Part shown: positions 8,801 to 14,949 of the stretch, piece by piece
Layout of the letters: every line of letters begins with the position of its first letter
Numbering within the stretch: the first letter of the stretch is position 1
Source: Leptolyngbyaceae cyanobacterium
GTDB lineage: Bacteria > Cyanobacteriota > Cyanobacteriia > Cyanobacteriales > Aerosakkonemataceae
NCBI GenBank assembly: GCA_036703985.1
Contig: DATNQN010000080.1
Location: 37,099 to 101,098, forward strand
Direction: 5' to 3'
Length of the DNA: 64,000 nucleotides
Position numbers and translations under genes: made by a program
The notes under the pieces: model-generated
The model's database searches: none
What the model was told of the DNA's origin: nothing
The model's input: the letters and a program-made list of their open reading frames with translations, nothing else

Positions 8801-11721
8801 TTAGCTTTGGTTCTACTTTAGCGATCGCAAATAACCCCCTCGCTTTAACGGCAGGTGAAATAGATTTTACGGGAGCGGTTACTGGGACGAATCAACTAAT
8901 ATTGCAACCTGCCAATCCAAATCAAAATATTTTTGTTGCTTCGACCGATAACAATACAGATGCTTTAGATTTAACTGCTGCTGAAATTAATGCTTTACAA
9001 GGTAATTTTAGCTCGATTACGATTGGCAGAACTGATTCGGCAGGTGTTATTAATATTGCTGCTGATGTTAATTTCTTATCACCCGTTACTATTCAGTCTC
9101 CAGCCAATTCTGGTTCTATTAAGGCTGTGGGAGAAATTAGCACTAAAGGCACTTCAATAGATTTAAAAGCAACTAATATCGCTACTGGCAATATAATATC
9201 GAATGGTGGAAATATTAATCTTTTTAACAATAACGGTAGTATCGTTACCGGAAATATTGATGCCAGTTCTATCGACTCTAATGGGGGAAATGTTGCTTTA
9301 ACTGCTGTTGGTAAAATTACTAGCGGTAATATTACTACCGAATCTAATAGTTTGGCTGGTGGAAATATTACGGTTCAAAGTGAAAATGGTGCAATCCAAA
9401 CAGGTCACTTAACGGCAAAAGGAAATACCCAAGGCGGAAAAATTTCCGTGATAACGCCGATTCAGATTAATAGTGGGAAAATTAACTCTAGTGCCATCAT
9501 CGGGGATGGAGGCAATGTTATTCTCGATCCCGCAGGTGATATCGAAATTGATTACATTAATGCACAAGGAGGAACGGCGGGTAAAGGGGGAATTGTTGAT
9601 ATTACAACTGCCAGATTTTTCCGTGCCAAAAGTAGTTTTACAGACCGCAACGGTGTAATTTCAAGTATTTCTACAGCGGGAGAAACAGGGGGAGGCGCGA
9701 TCGCAATTCGACATGGCGGTGGGCCAAATATCGCTTTCAACGTGGCCGGTGACGCCACAACTAACGGTACGGTTGGCAATATTACCACTGGAATTGGGTC
9801 AGAACAAACGGTAAAAGCAGGGTCTTATTTTGGCCCATTTAATCAGGGTCAAACACAAGTGATCACTGAAGGCGCACCACCACCCGTAGACAATCCACCA
9901 CCAGTAGACAATCCACCACCCGTGGACAATCCACCACCAGTAGACAATCCACCACCAGTAGACAATCCACCACCAGTAGACAATCCGCCACCAGTCGATA
10001 ATCCGCCACCAGTAGACAATCCACCACCAGTAGACAATCCGCCACCAGTCGATAATCCGCCACCTGTTGATAATCCGCCACCCGTGGACAATCCGCCACC
10101 CGTGGACAATCCGCCACCAGTCGATAATCCACCACCAGTAGACAATCCACCACCCGTGGACAATCCACCGCCAGTCGATAATCCACCACCAGTAGACAAT
10201 CCACCACCAGTAGACAATCCACCACCAGTAGACAATCCGCCACCAGTCGATAATCCGCCACCAGTCGATAATCCGCCACCAGTCGATAATCCACCACCCG
10301 TGGACAATCCACCACCAGTCGATAATCCACCACCGTCCATATCATTAAATGACCAAACGATAATTGCTACAGACTTGGAGGGTATTAATATTTTCCCCGG
10401 AAAGATAGATTATGCAGGTGCGATCGCGAGAAGTTCTCTTGATACAACTGGTGTATTGCGAGATTACATTATCAATTCCCTGCAAAGAGGTAACTTAGAG
10501 CTTGCGGTAACTCAAATCGAACAGTTGAGACAGCAGGAATATGAAAATTACTTTGAGGAAAGTTTGCCTTTATACAGTGAAACGTCCTTGTCCGTCGAAC
10601 AAATTCAAAATATCCTCAGACGAGTAGCCCACCGTCCCGGCAAAAAACCAGCGATTCTTTATGTATTTGCGCGATCGCAACAATTAGACTTAATATTGGT
10701 CACTCCCTCTGGCGCTCCCATTTACCGTAGCGTACCGGAAGCCGATCGCAATACCTTAATGAAAGTAGTATCGGAATATCGATCGCAAGTCACCGATCCC
10801 AACAAAACACACACCACCAGTTATCTTTCATCATCTCAACAACTATATAAATGGTTGATTGGGCCGATCGAATCTGAATTGCAATCTCAAGGAATTCAAA
10901 CAATCGCTTTTTCCTTAGATACAGGATTAAGAGCAATCCCGTTAGCCGCTCTCCACGATGGCAACAAGTTTTTAGTAGAAAAATACGGACTCGGTTTAAT
11001 TCCCAGCGTTAACTTAGTTGATAATCGTTACGAAAACATTACAAAATTTCAAGTCCTCGCAATGGGAGCTTCTCAATTTACTAATTTAAACGCCTTACCT
11101 GCCGTACCAGTAGAGATATCTACCATTGCCAAAACAATCTGGAAAGGTAAATCATTTTTAAACGAAACATTTACTTTATCCAACCTCAAATCTCAACGAA
11201 CAAAAGAACCATTTGGCATTATTCACTTAGCAACTCATGCCGAATTTCGCCCCGGAAAACCCAACAACTCATACATCCAACTTTGGAATTCCCAATTAGA
11301 ATTAGGGCAATTAAGACAGATGGGCTGGAATAACCCAACTGTAGAACTATTAGTATTAAGCGCTTGTCGAACTGCCGTCGGAGATGACAACGCCGAATTA
11401 GGTTTTGCAGGTTTAGCAGTCTCAGCAGGCGTAAAATCTGCCTTAGCTAGTTTGTGGTATGTATCCGATCAAGGTACCTTAGCATTAATGGCAGAATTTT
11501 ATCAACAATTGAAAGATTCACCCATCAAATCACAAGCATTACAACAAGCACAAATTGCCATGATCGAAGGAAAAGTTCGCATCGAAAACGGTAAATTAAT
11601 CGGCCTAATTTCTGAGCCACAAACTATTAATTTACCATCAGAATTAGCTAATTTAGGAAATTACCAACTTTCTCATCCTTATTATTGGGCAGGTTTTACT
11701 ATGATTGGCAGCCCTTGGTAA
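2875..11721 (+). CDS. Giant two-partner-secretion haemagglutinin-type protein with C-terminal CHAT protease domain
   Basis: A protein of about 2,948 residues. Order: signal peptide (about 1-28, ...FLPWGVTAQ); TPS/haemagglutinin N-terminal domain (about 30-180, with NPNGNRFDI and LYLMNPSGIVFG), which targets export through a TpsB-type outer-membrane pore; Gly/Asn/Ser-rich beta-helix (about 180-2330); 25 perfect PPPVDN repeats (about 2335-2485); spacer; CHAT caspase-like domain (about 2640-2948). The expected catalytic His is in HLATHAEF (about residue 2788) and Cys in LVLSACRTAVGD (about 2831). In the beta-helix, a module of the form LLLQP...SITIGR...DPVT occurs four times. The start is the ATG at 2875; a TTG six bases upstream adds two residues. 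No TpsB gene lies nearby. Predicted cell-surface adhesin or scaffold carrying a protease; substrate unknown. Confidence 0.92.
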   Translation: MPFTKTRAFLFSCLAVAFFLPWGVTAQPIAPAPDGTGTIVNPNGNRFDIRGGTKSGDGTNLFHSFTDFGLNSGEIANFIAQPNILNILARVSGGNVSYINGLIQVTGANANLYLMNPSGIVFGTNASLNVPAGFMATTANGIGFGNNWFNGLGTNNYAESIGKPSSFAFTMQQPASIINSGNLSVGIGRDLSLIGGTVINTGTLSAPSGNITVAAVPGESLVRLGQSGYLLSLEINAIANHPTQPNNWTLPIISLPQMLTGGTANHATGVIVNSDGSVQLTGSGIRLNQDGNTVIASGNLQTTGETGGQINILGGKVGIVNANINAAGNFGGGDVRIGGDYKGEGKIPNALQTFVSKDSVINADALLNGNGGRVIVWADKNNRFLGNITARGGIFSGDGGFVEVSGKEFLDFRGNVNTLAPNGTPGMLLLDPTDIIVQNEAGSFTDLTQVDQFSDPDNGANTINVALINNAATNVTLQATNRIVFNGSVNITNSGVGLTAEAGKQINVNNSITTNNGDINLRTQTGSIFVDAPISSGMGNISLYGNSNISSGVNIGISGSITTTSGSIALNGTTTVGDGIRSDGFISSGTGNISLIGNSSDGRGLFLSGNITSEGGNINLTGNSKGYDRGISAIGSINSGGGDINLIGTSINEKGIAVIQGINSGGGDIRIEGNSTNDANNGIFLYLQPINSNGGDITIIGNSGGVNLDASIASGGGKIAISGNSSNFDGVNVQKPIESSGGEITITGTSNNSNGIAIASTSSNSNGISIANSITANSGNITLTADRINLDPGGSPSLKGSGNLLLQPVTPELTLEIGGTSDAKTTFINANELAKLTPGFASITIGRDNSSGAINLLGDVTFNDPVTLRSPVNAGSINANGFTITGLDNASLNLVANQNIAIGNIKALGNNVNISGANVTVGDIDTGDSLTQPAGNVAITATTGNLTAGNITTNANDDFSGDYQFINAGKVNLSAPSGSIKAGDISAFAYVTGFYSGDGGAITVTANGDIQINNINALSGGGFGGEINLTSNNGSISTGNLQSLSYAGGGGRNVTLTASNGNITTGNIEAYGNFTSIGGEVTLNAATGKISIGDITSDNNNINLNGAVILDRNISVSNRNTSGNVNFNGLVDGNYDLKIIAGNGNVNFANTVGNTINLGNITVNSTGITKFSNSVNATSLTTDDGGKTQLNGNVNTSGSGGQNYGDSLILNGNITLTGNEISFSKTVSGTGDLTLQPFTSTQAIAIAGAEDLGAETLDLTFTDLNALADGFSSITIGRKNSSGAITAAGNVTFKDPVTLQSPEGVGSIDTSNYTLTGESNTTINLLANQDIITSDITNFGREIKITSTNGNINTSKGNINASNSLGNGGTIALSARGNVITKNVNANSIGASSQGNQGGKITITSTEGSIDTNKGILDSGSSVISDSISGKGGEIFLEAKGDIITSHLWSHSNNLGNSGNITIISQEGKIDTTAGDLRSGFTTKGNAGAIRLEAKSDIRTGTLSADTDGAGKGGDITLKSTEGGIDTSAGILDADSNSGDGGNIAFNANADITTGSMNSRANQGNSGIITITSSSGNINTSQGNLTTSSTNGNGGDVNIEAANKVTTGNINSSAGGNGKAGNITITSKTAEIQAKSGILDTTSNSGNAGEVTLSAPNKITAFGINSTGISGTGNINITSNQIQFTGAANSVRGKSEILLQPFTSSQNLDISVQDFAVLADGFTSITVGRIDGSGVIKFNNPLTFKDPVTIQSPNGSIAVNGALKGEDNASITFTGNSNLNADVTTANQNININGNTAIGNNITLSTGSTSGGNITVNGTIDGDRDLTLETGNGDIVVNGNIGSNAQLGNLNVKSVNNLETGAITAASIVQSAGSGTTNFKGAINTNSSSGINLTGNNFSLISPVNVSNQGNVTINNVGTLNIGAEADINIDGAFNQIGSGQVIAAGDITTANKDISFNSAVTINGNVNFSLGTATISFGSTLAIANNPLALTAGEIDFTGAVTGTNQLILQPANPNQNIFVASTDNNTDALDLTAAEINALQGNFSSITIGRTDSAGVINIAADVNFLSPVTIQSPANSGSIKAVGEISTKGTSIDLKATNIATGNIISNGGNINLFNNNGSIVTGNIDASSIDSNGGNVALTAVGKITSGNITTESNSLAGGNITVQSENGAIQTGHLTAKGNTQGGKISVITPIQINSGKINSSAIIGDGGNVILDPAGDIEIDYINAQGGTAGKGGIVDITTARFFRAKSSFTDRNGVISSISTAGETGGGAIAIRHGGGPNIAFNVAGDATTNGTVGNITTGIGSEQTVKAGSYFGPFNQGQTQVITEGAPPPVDNPPPVDNPPPVDNPPPVDNPPPVDNPPPVDNPPPVDNPPPVDNPPPVDNPPPVDNPPPVDNPPPVDNPPPVDNPPPVDNPPPVDNPPPVDNPPPVDNPPPVDNPPPVDNPPPVDNPPPVDNPPPVDNPPPVDNPPPVDNPPPVDNPPPSISLNDQTIIATDLEGINIFPGKIDYAGAIARSSLDTTGVLRDYIINSLQRGNLELAVTQIEQLRQQEYENYFEESLPLYSETSLSVEQIQNILRRVAHRPGKKPAILYVFARSQQLDLILVTPSGAPIYRSVPEADRNTLMKVVSEYRSQVTDPNKTHTTSYLSSSQQLYKWLIGPIESELQSQGIQTIAFSLDTGLRAIPLAALHDGNKFLVEKYGLGLIPSVNLVDNRYENITKFQVLAMGASQFTNLNALPAVPVEISTIAKTIWKGKSFLNETFTLSNLKSQRTKEPFGIIHLATHAEFRPGKPNNSYIQLWNSQLELGQLRQMGWNNPTVELLVLSACRTAVGDDNAELGFAGLAVSAGVKSALASLWYVSDQGTLALMAEFYQQLKDSPIKSQALQQAQIAMIEGKVRIENGKLIGLISEPQTINLPSELANLGNYQLSHPYYWAGFTMIGSPW
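9877..10326 (+). repeat. 25 x 18-bp tandem repeat encoding PPPVDN
   Basis: Exactly 25 in-frame 18-bp units encode PPPVDN without a single amino-acid change, although the units differ at third positions (CCA/CCG/CCC, GTA/GTC/GTG/GTT, GAC/GAT). It is a proline-rich, acidic extended linker between the exported beta-helix and the CHAT domain. Copy number is likely to vary between strains. The antisense reading GGGLST repeats are a shadow. Confidence 0.97.
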
Positions 11722-11789
11722 AATAGCAAGGGGCTAGGGGCTAGGAGTGAGAGTTTCATGCCTTAACCGCCTTGACAGTTGCTATATTT
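11722..11789. repeat. Dispersed TATAGCAAGGGGCTAGG element, short copy
   Basis: It begins AAATAGCAAGGGGCTAGG directly after the stop codon of the giant gene and ends CTTGACAGTTGCTATATTTT. The outer TAGCAA/TTGCTA ends are inverted. A longer copy with extra tandem units lies at 33875-33981, sharing the CATGCCTTAACCGCCTTGAC core. It may serve as a transcript end for the giant gene. Confidence 0.75.
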
Positions 11790-11794
11790 TAACA

Positions 11795-11859
11795 GTAGGG
11801 ACACGGCATCATTAATATTGTTATTCAAAAATAAAACATTTATGATGCCGTGTCCCTAC
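11795..11859. repeat. 65-bp palindromic element, copy 1
   Basis: Perfect 18-bp terminal inverted repeats, GTAGGGACACGGCATCAT and its complement, surround a 29-bp AT-rich centre. A second copy of the same length and orientation is at 13451-13515 (59 of 65 positions identical by eye). MITE-like; the two copies bracket the Uma2 gene and the first pentapeptide gene. Confidence 0.9.
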
Positions 11860-11874
11860 CAACATTGTAAATTT

Positions 11875-12498
11875 TCATCTGGCTGCTTGAAAAAGCTGGG
11901 ATGCTGTCAAATTTAATTCGGGAAATGTGCCAGATTCAATCCGCGAATTTTCCCGAAATTGTTTCACAACATATTCCTCTTCAATCAGTTGATAAACACT
12001 GACAGTTGGTTGTTTTGGATTACCGATAAAACGCCTACCACCCAATCCTAAATAATCTACTATCCAATATTCAGGTATGCCTAATACTTCATATTCTTCT
12101 AATTTTAAAGCATAATCATCACTCCAATTAGTTGAAACAACTTCGATAACTAAACGTGCAGAACTTCCTTTAGTAATAATAGATTCCTTTTCCCATCGCG
12201 GATCTTCTCCAATGGTTTTTTCATCCAGAACAATCACATCTGGTTCGTAGCCAGACTCGTTACGGGCAGATTTGATAACGCATTCTTTGGGAATGAAATA
12301 GGGTAGATTAAGGCGTCTGATTTCAAAGTTAAGTTCAGCGATCGCAAAACCAGCTACTTTAGAATGTTTTCCAGTTGGCTTTGGCATTTCAACAATTTCT
12401 CCATAGCGAAGTTCGTAGTGCTTTTCTGAATTTTCTGGATACCAAGCGATGAATTCGTCAAAGGTGAGTAATTGGGTCAGGGGTAGGGATTGAATCAT
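11875..12498 (-). CDS. Uma2 family protein (DUF820, PD-(D/E)xK-like fold)
   Basis: A 207-residue member of the Uma2/DUF820 family, which is greatly expanded in cyanobacteria and has a restriction-endonuclease-like fold; the biological role is not established. Visible family features are the N-terminal LLTFDEFIAWYPENSEKHYEL segment; GYEPDVIVLDE (metal-binding Asp, near residue 90); ARLVIEVVSTNWSDDY (Glu of the PD-ExK core); KLEEYEVLGIPEYWIVDY; and a C-terminal beta-rich tail. The length is normal for the family. The ATG start lies 132 bp from the divergent pentapeptide gene start. A second, only distantly similar Uma2 gene is at 56435-56995. Whether it is an active nuclease cannot be told from sequence. 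Confidence 0.9.
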   Translation of the reverse strand: MIQSLPLTQLLTFDEFIAWYPENSEKHYELRYGEIVEMPKPTGKHSKVAGFAIAELNFEIRRLNLPYFIPKECVIKSARNESGYEPDVIVLDEKTIGEDPRWEKESIITKGSSARLVIEVVSTNWSDDYALKLEEYEVLGIPEYWIVDYLGLGGRRFIGNPKQPTVSVYQLIEEEYVVKQFRENSRIESGTFPELNLTASQLFQAAR

Positions 12499-12630
12499 AG
12501 AAGTTATGTTTTGAGAGAGGTAATAAATTATTAAATATTTTATAATCTTAAAATATTTTTATGTTTTTGGACTATATTGAAAATCACTTTGATAGTTAGA
12601 ATGAATAATGGCATATCAGGGATATTAACT

Positions 12631-13443
12631 ATGGACGCTGAAGAACTTTTAGCAAAATACGAAGAAGAAGAAAGAAATTTTCAGAAGGTAAAGCTAGTTG
12701 GGGTAGAATTAAAAGGAGCAGACCTGACCGAAATAGACTTATCCTATGCTGATTTGACAGGGGCAGATTTAAGCGAAGCAAACCTGACTAAGGCAAAACT
12801 TAGTAATACAAATCTAAGCAGAGCGTCGCTGGAAGGAGCTAACCTAAGTGGAGTAGAAATTAATTCAACAAACCTAAGTTTGGCAGATCTTAGAGGTGCA
12901 AACTTGAGTGGGGCAAATCTAAGTAGCAGCAATTTAATTAATGCTAACTTAGATCAAGCAAATCTGACTGGGGCAAATTTATCTTATGCGAACTTAACTC
13001 GCGCTGCCTTAAGCGAAGCCAAAATAACTGGTGCTAACCTACAGAATACTAATTTAACTGGAGCAGACTTGAATGGAGCGGATTTAAGTCGCTCTAATCT
13101 TAGTGGCGCTAATTTTCAAGATGTTACCATACAAGGAGCTAAATTAAAGGCAGTTAACTTAAATCAATTTAATTTATCAGGGCTGAAACTTGATAATGTA
13201 GATTTAAGTGGAGCAGATCTAACAAATGCCAATCTTAAAAAAGCGAGTCTGCAAGGGGCTAACCTTGAAAGGTCTAGTTTGCAAGGCGCAAATTTAATTA
13301 AAGCTAATTTGAAAAAAGCTAATCTTAAAAGAGCAGACTTGACTGACGCACGAACATACGGTGCAAATATCAAAGATATAGACCTTGCTGGTGCAATAAT
13401 GCCTGATGGAGAAATTTTTACCCCTGAAGATTCTAAAAAATAG
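12631..13443 (+). CDS. Pentapeptide-repeat protein (cytoplasmic)
   Basis: From the ATG at 12631 the protein has 270 residues: MDAEELLAKYEEEERNFQKV, then about 45 pentapeptides of the A(D/N)Lxx type, ending IMPDGEIFTPEDSKK. There is no signal peptide, so it is cytoplasmic. The frame is open back to a TTG at 12577 and an ATG at 12601, but the adjacent paralogue at 13560 starts with the same (M)xAEELLxxY block, so the ATG at 12631 is preferred; CAGGGATATTAACT upstream offers a weak ribosome site. The N-terminal acidic helix plus beta-helix is a common cyanobacterial layout with no assigned function. The paralogous neighbour, 117 bp downstream across a 65-bp palindromic element, indicates tandem duplication. 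Confidence 0.88.
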   Translation: MDAEELLAKYEEEERNFQKVKLVGVELKGADLTEIDLSYADLTGADLSEANLTKAKLSNTNLSRASLEGANLSGVEINSTNLSLADLRGANLSGANLSSSNLINANLDQANLTGANLSYANLTRAALSEAKITGANLQNTNLTGADLNGADLSRSNLSGANFQDVTIQGAKLKAVNLNQFNLSGLKLDNVDLSGADLTNANLKKASLQGANLERSSLQGANLIKANLKKANLKRADLTDARTYGANIKDIDLAGAIMPDGEIFTPEDSKK

Positions 13444-13450
13444 CTGAAAA

Positions 13451-13515
13451 GTAGGGACACGGCATCATCGATATTGTTGTTCAAAAACAAAACATTTATT
13501 ATGCCGTATCCCTAC
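13451..13515. repeat. 65-bp palindromic element, copy 2
   Basis: Same length and orientation as 11795-11859, with an imperfect right arm (ATTATGCCGTATCCCTAC). It fills most of the gap between the two pentapeptide genes. An ATG two bases after its right end (13518) is in frame with the downstream gene but is probably not the real start. Confidence 0.88.
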
Positions 13516-13559
13516 AAATGGTTACAGCATTTCATCTTAAGGGCATTGAAAAATTAATT

Positions 13560-14867
13560 ATGAACGCAGAAGAACTTTTAGAAAGATACGCTCAAGGTGA
13601 AAGAAAATTTCATTCAGTAAACTTGAGTGAAGAAGATTTAACAGGTGCAGACCTGAGCGAAATAGATCTATGCAATGCGAATTTGAGCGGAGCAAAATTA
13701 AATGAAATAACGCTGATAAACGCAAACCTTAGCAGTGTAAACCTTAATAGAGCATCCCTAATTGGTGCAGATTTACGTAGTTTACGCGGAGCCTCTTCAG
13801 CAAATTTAGCTTGGGTCGATCTCAGCGGTGCAGATTTGAATTTCTCCAATCTAAATAATGTTAATCTGAATCATGCGAACTTGGAAAAAGCTAATTTAAC
13901 AGGTGTAAATCTAAGTAGTGCTAAATTGAATTTTGCCAACTTAGATAAAGCAGACTTGAGTAGTGCAAATCTAAGTAGTGCAGAGTTAACTGTTACTTCG
14001 TTTTGTGAGGCAAACCTAAGTAAAGCTAACCTCAGTAAAGCCAATCTTACTTCTGCATACTTGATTGGGGCAGATTTAACTTTAGCTATCCTATGTGAAG
14101 CCAATCTAGAAGATGCAAAACTGCAAGGAGCGAAACTAGAAAGAGCTAATTTATATCAAGTTAAATTGTCTGGTTTGAACTTGACTAATGTCGATTTGAG
14201 AGGAGCAAATCTTGGCTATGCAAACCTTAGAAAAAGTTGTCTTCAAGGTGCGAATTTAGAAAAAGCTAATCTGCGTTGGGCAAGTTTAACTGGAGCTAAT
14301 CTGAATGGAGCAAATTTAACTAGGGCAGACTTAACAGGTGCAGATACCTATAAAATGATCGTTGATGATGCAGACTTCACTGGTGCGATAATGCCTGACG
14401 GAGAAATCTACAAACCAGGAGATTTTGAGGTAGAATCCCCCAAGCAAAAAAATTCATCAGAAATAGAGACATCATCAATGAATCGCCAAATTATTCGTAC
14501 AGACGCCGCACCCGCACCAGTTGGGCCATACAATCAAGCCATTGTCGCCAGCGGACAAATGATTTTTGTTGCAGGGCAAATTGCCATTGACCCCAGAGTT
14601 GGTCATGTTGTTTACACGGACGACGTTACCAAACAAACGGAATGCGTGATGTCTAATTTAGAAGCTATCTTAAAAGCTGCTGGTGCTAATTGGTCAAATG
14701 TGGTAAAAACTACAGTATTTCTTTCCGATATGAACAATTTCGCTGCCATGAATGCAGTTTATGCAAAATACTTTGATGAAGCAACTGCCCCCGCCCGTGC
14801 GTGCGTGGAAGTATCTCGTTTACCGAAAGATGTTTTGGTCGAAATTGATTGTATTGCGGTGATTTAA
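13560..14867 (+). CDS. Pentapeptide-repeat / RidA (YjgF/UK114) fusion protein
   Basis: From the ATG at 13560 (MNAEELLERYAQGERKFHSV, matching the start of the upstream paralogue) the frame encodes 435 residues. Residues about 20-285 are pentapeptide repeats ending IMPDGEIYKPGDF. A polar linker follows, and then about 130 residues from MNRQIIRTDAAPAPVGPYNQ make a complete RidA domain: the FVAGQIAIDP segment, the conserved Arg in PARACVEVSRLP that holds the substrate carboxylate, and the EIDCIAVI end. RidA proteins hydrolyse reactive enamines/imines (such as 2-aminoacrylate) to ketoacids and act as trimers. The RidA part has its own ATG at 14478, so a free RidA could also be made from the same mRNA. 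Intact in frame; a gene fusion after tandem duplication is the simplest reading. Confidence 0.88.
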   Translation: MNAEELLERYAQGERKFHSVNLSEEDLTGADLSEIDLCNANLSGAKLNEITLINANLSSVNLNRASLIGADLRSLRGASSANLAWVDLSGADLNFSNLNNVNLNHANLEKANLTGVNLSSAKLNFANLDKADLSSANLSSAELTVTSFCEANLSKANLSKANLTSAYLIGADLTLAILCEANLEDAKLQGAKLERANLYQVKLSGLNLTNVDLRGANLGYANLRKSCLQGANLEKANLRWASLTGANLNGANLTRADLTGADTYKMIVDDADFTGAIMPDGEIYKPGDFEVESPKQKNSSEIETSSMNRQIIRTDAAPAPVGPYNQAIVASGQMIFVAGQIAIDPRVGHVVYTDDVTKQTECVMSNLEAILKAAGANWSNVVKTTVFLSDMNNFAAMNAVYAKYFDEATAPARACVEVSRLPKDVLVEIDCIAVI

Positions 14868-14875
14868 GTTGGGAA

Positions 14876-14940
14876 AATGAGGACTGAAGTCCTTACTACA
14901 AACCTTGTTTAAGTTAGTAGTGAGGACTTTATTCCTCAAT
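14876..14940. repeat. GAGGACTGAAGTCCT palindromic repeat (intergenic copy)
   Basis: Arms TGAGGACTGAAGTCCTTACTAC and GTAGTGAGGACTTTATTCCTCA pair with three mismatches. It lies between the convergent RidA-fusion and RND permease genes, where it may end transcription. The same repeat family occurs as a half element at about 22018-22037 and, notably, inside the coding sequence of ldcA at 54306-54383. Confidence 0.85.
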
Positions 14941-14949
14941 TGTGTAAAC

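Noticed and set aside
9849..10345. Minus-strand frames of about 160 codons (GGGLST repeats) opposite the PPPVDN array
   Set aside because: They exist only because the 18-bp repeat leaves all frames open; no start context or family.
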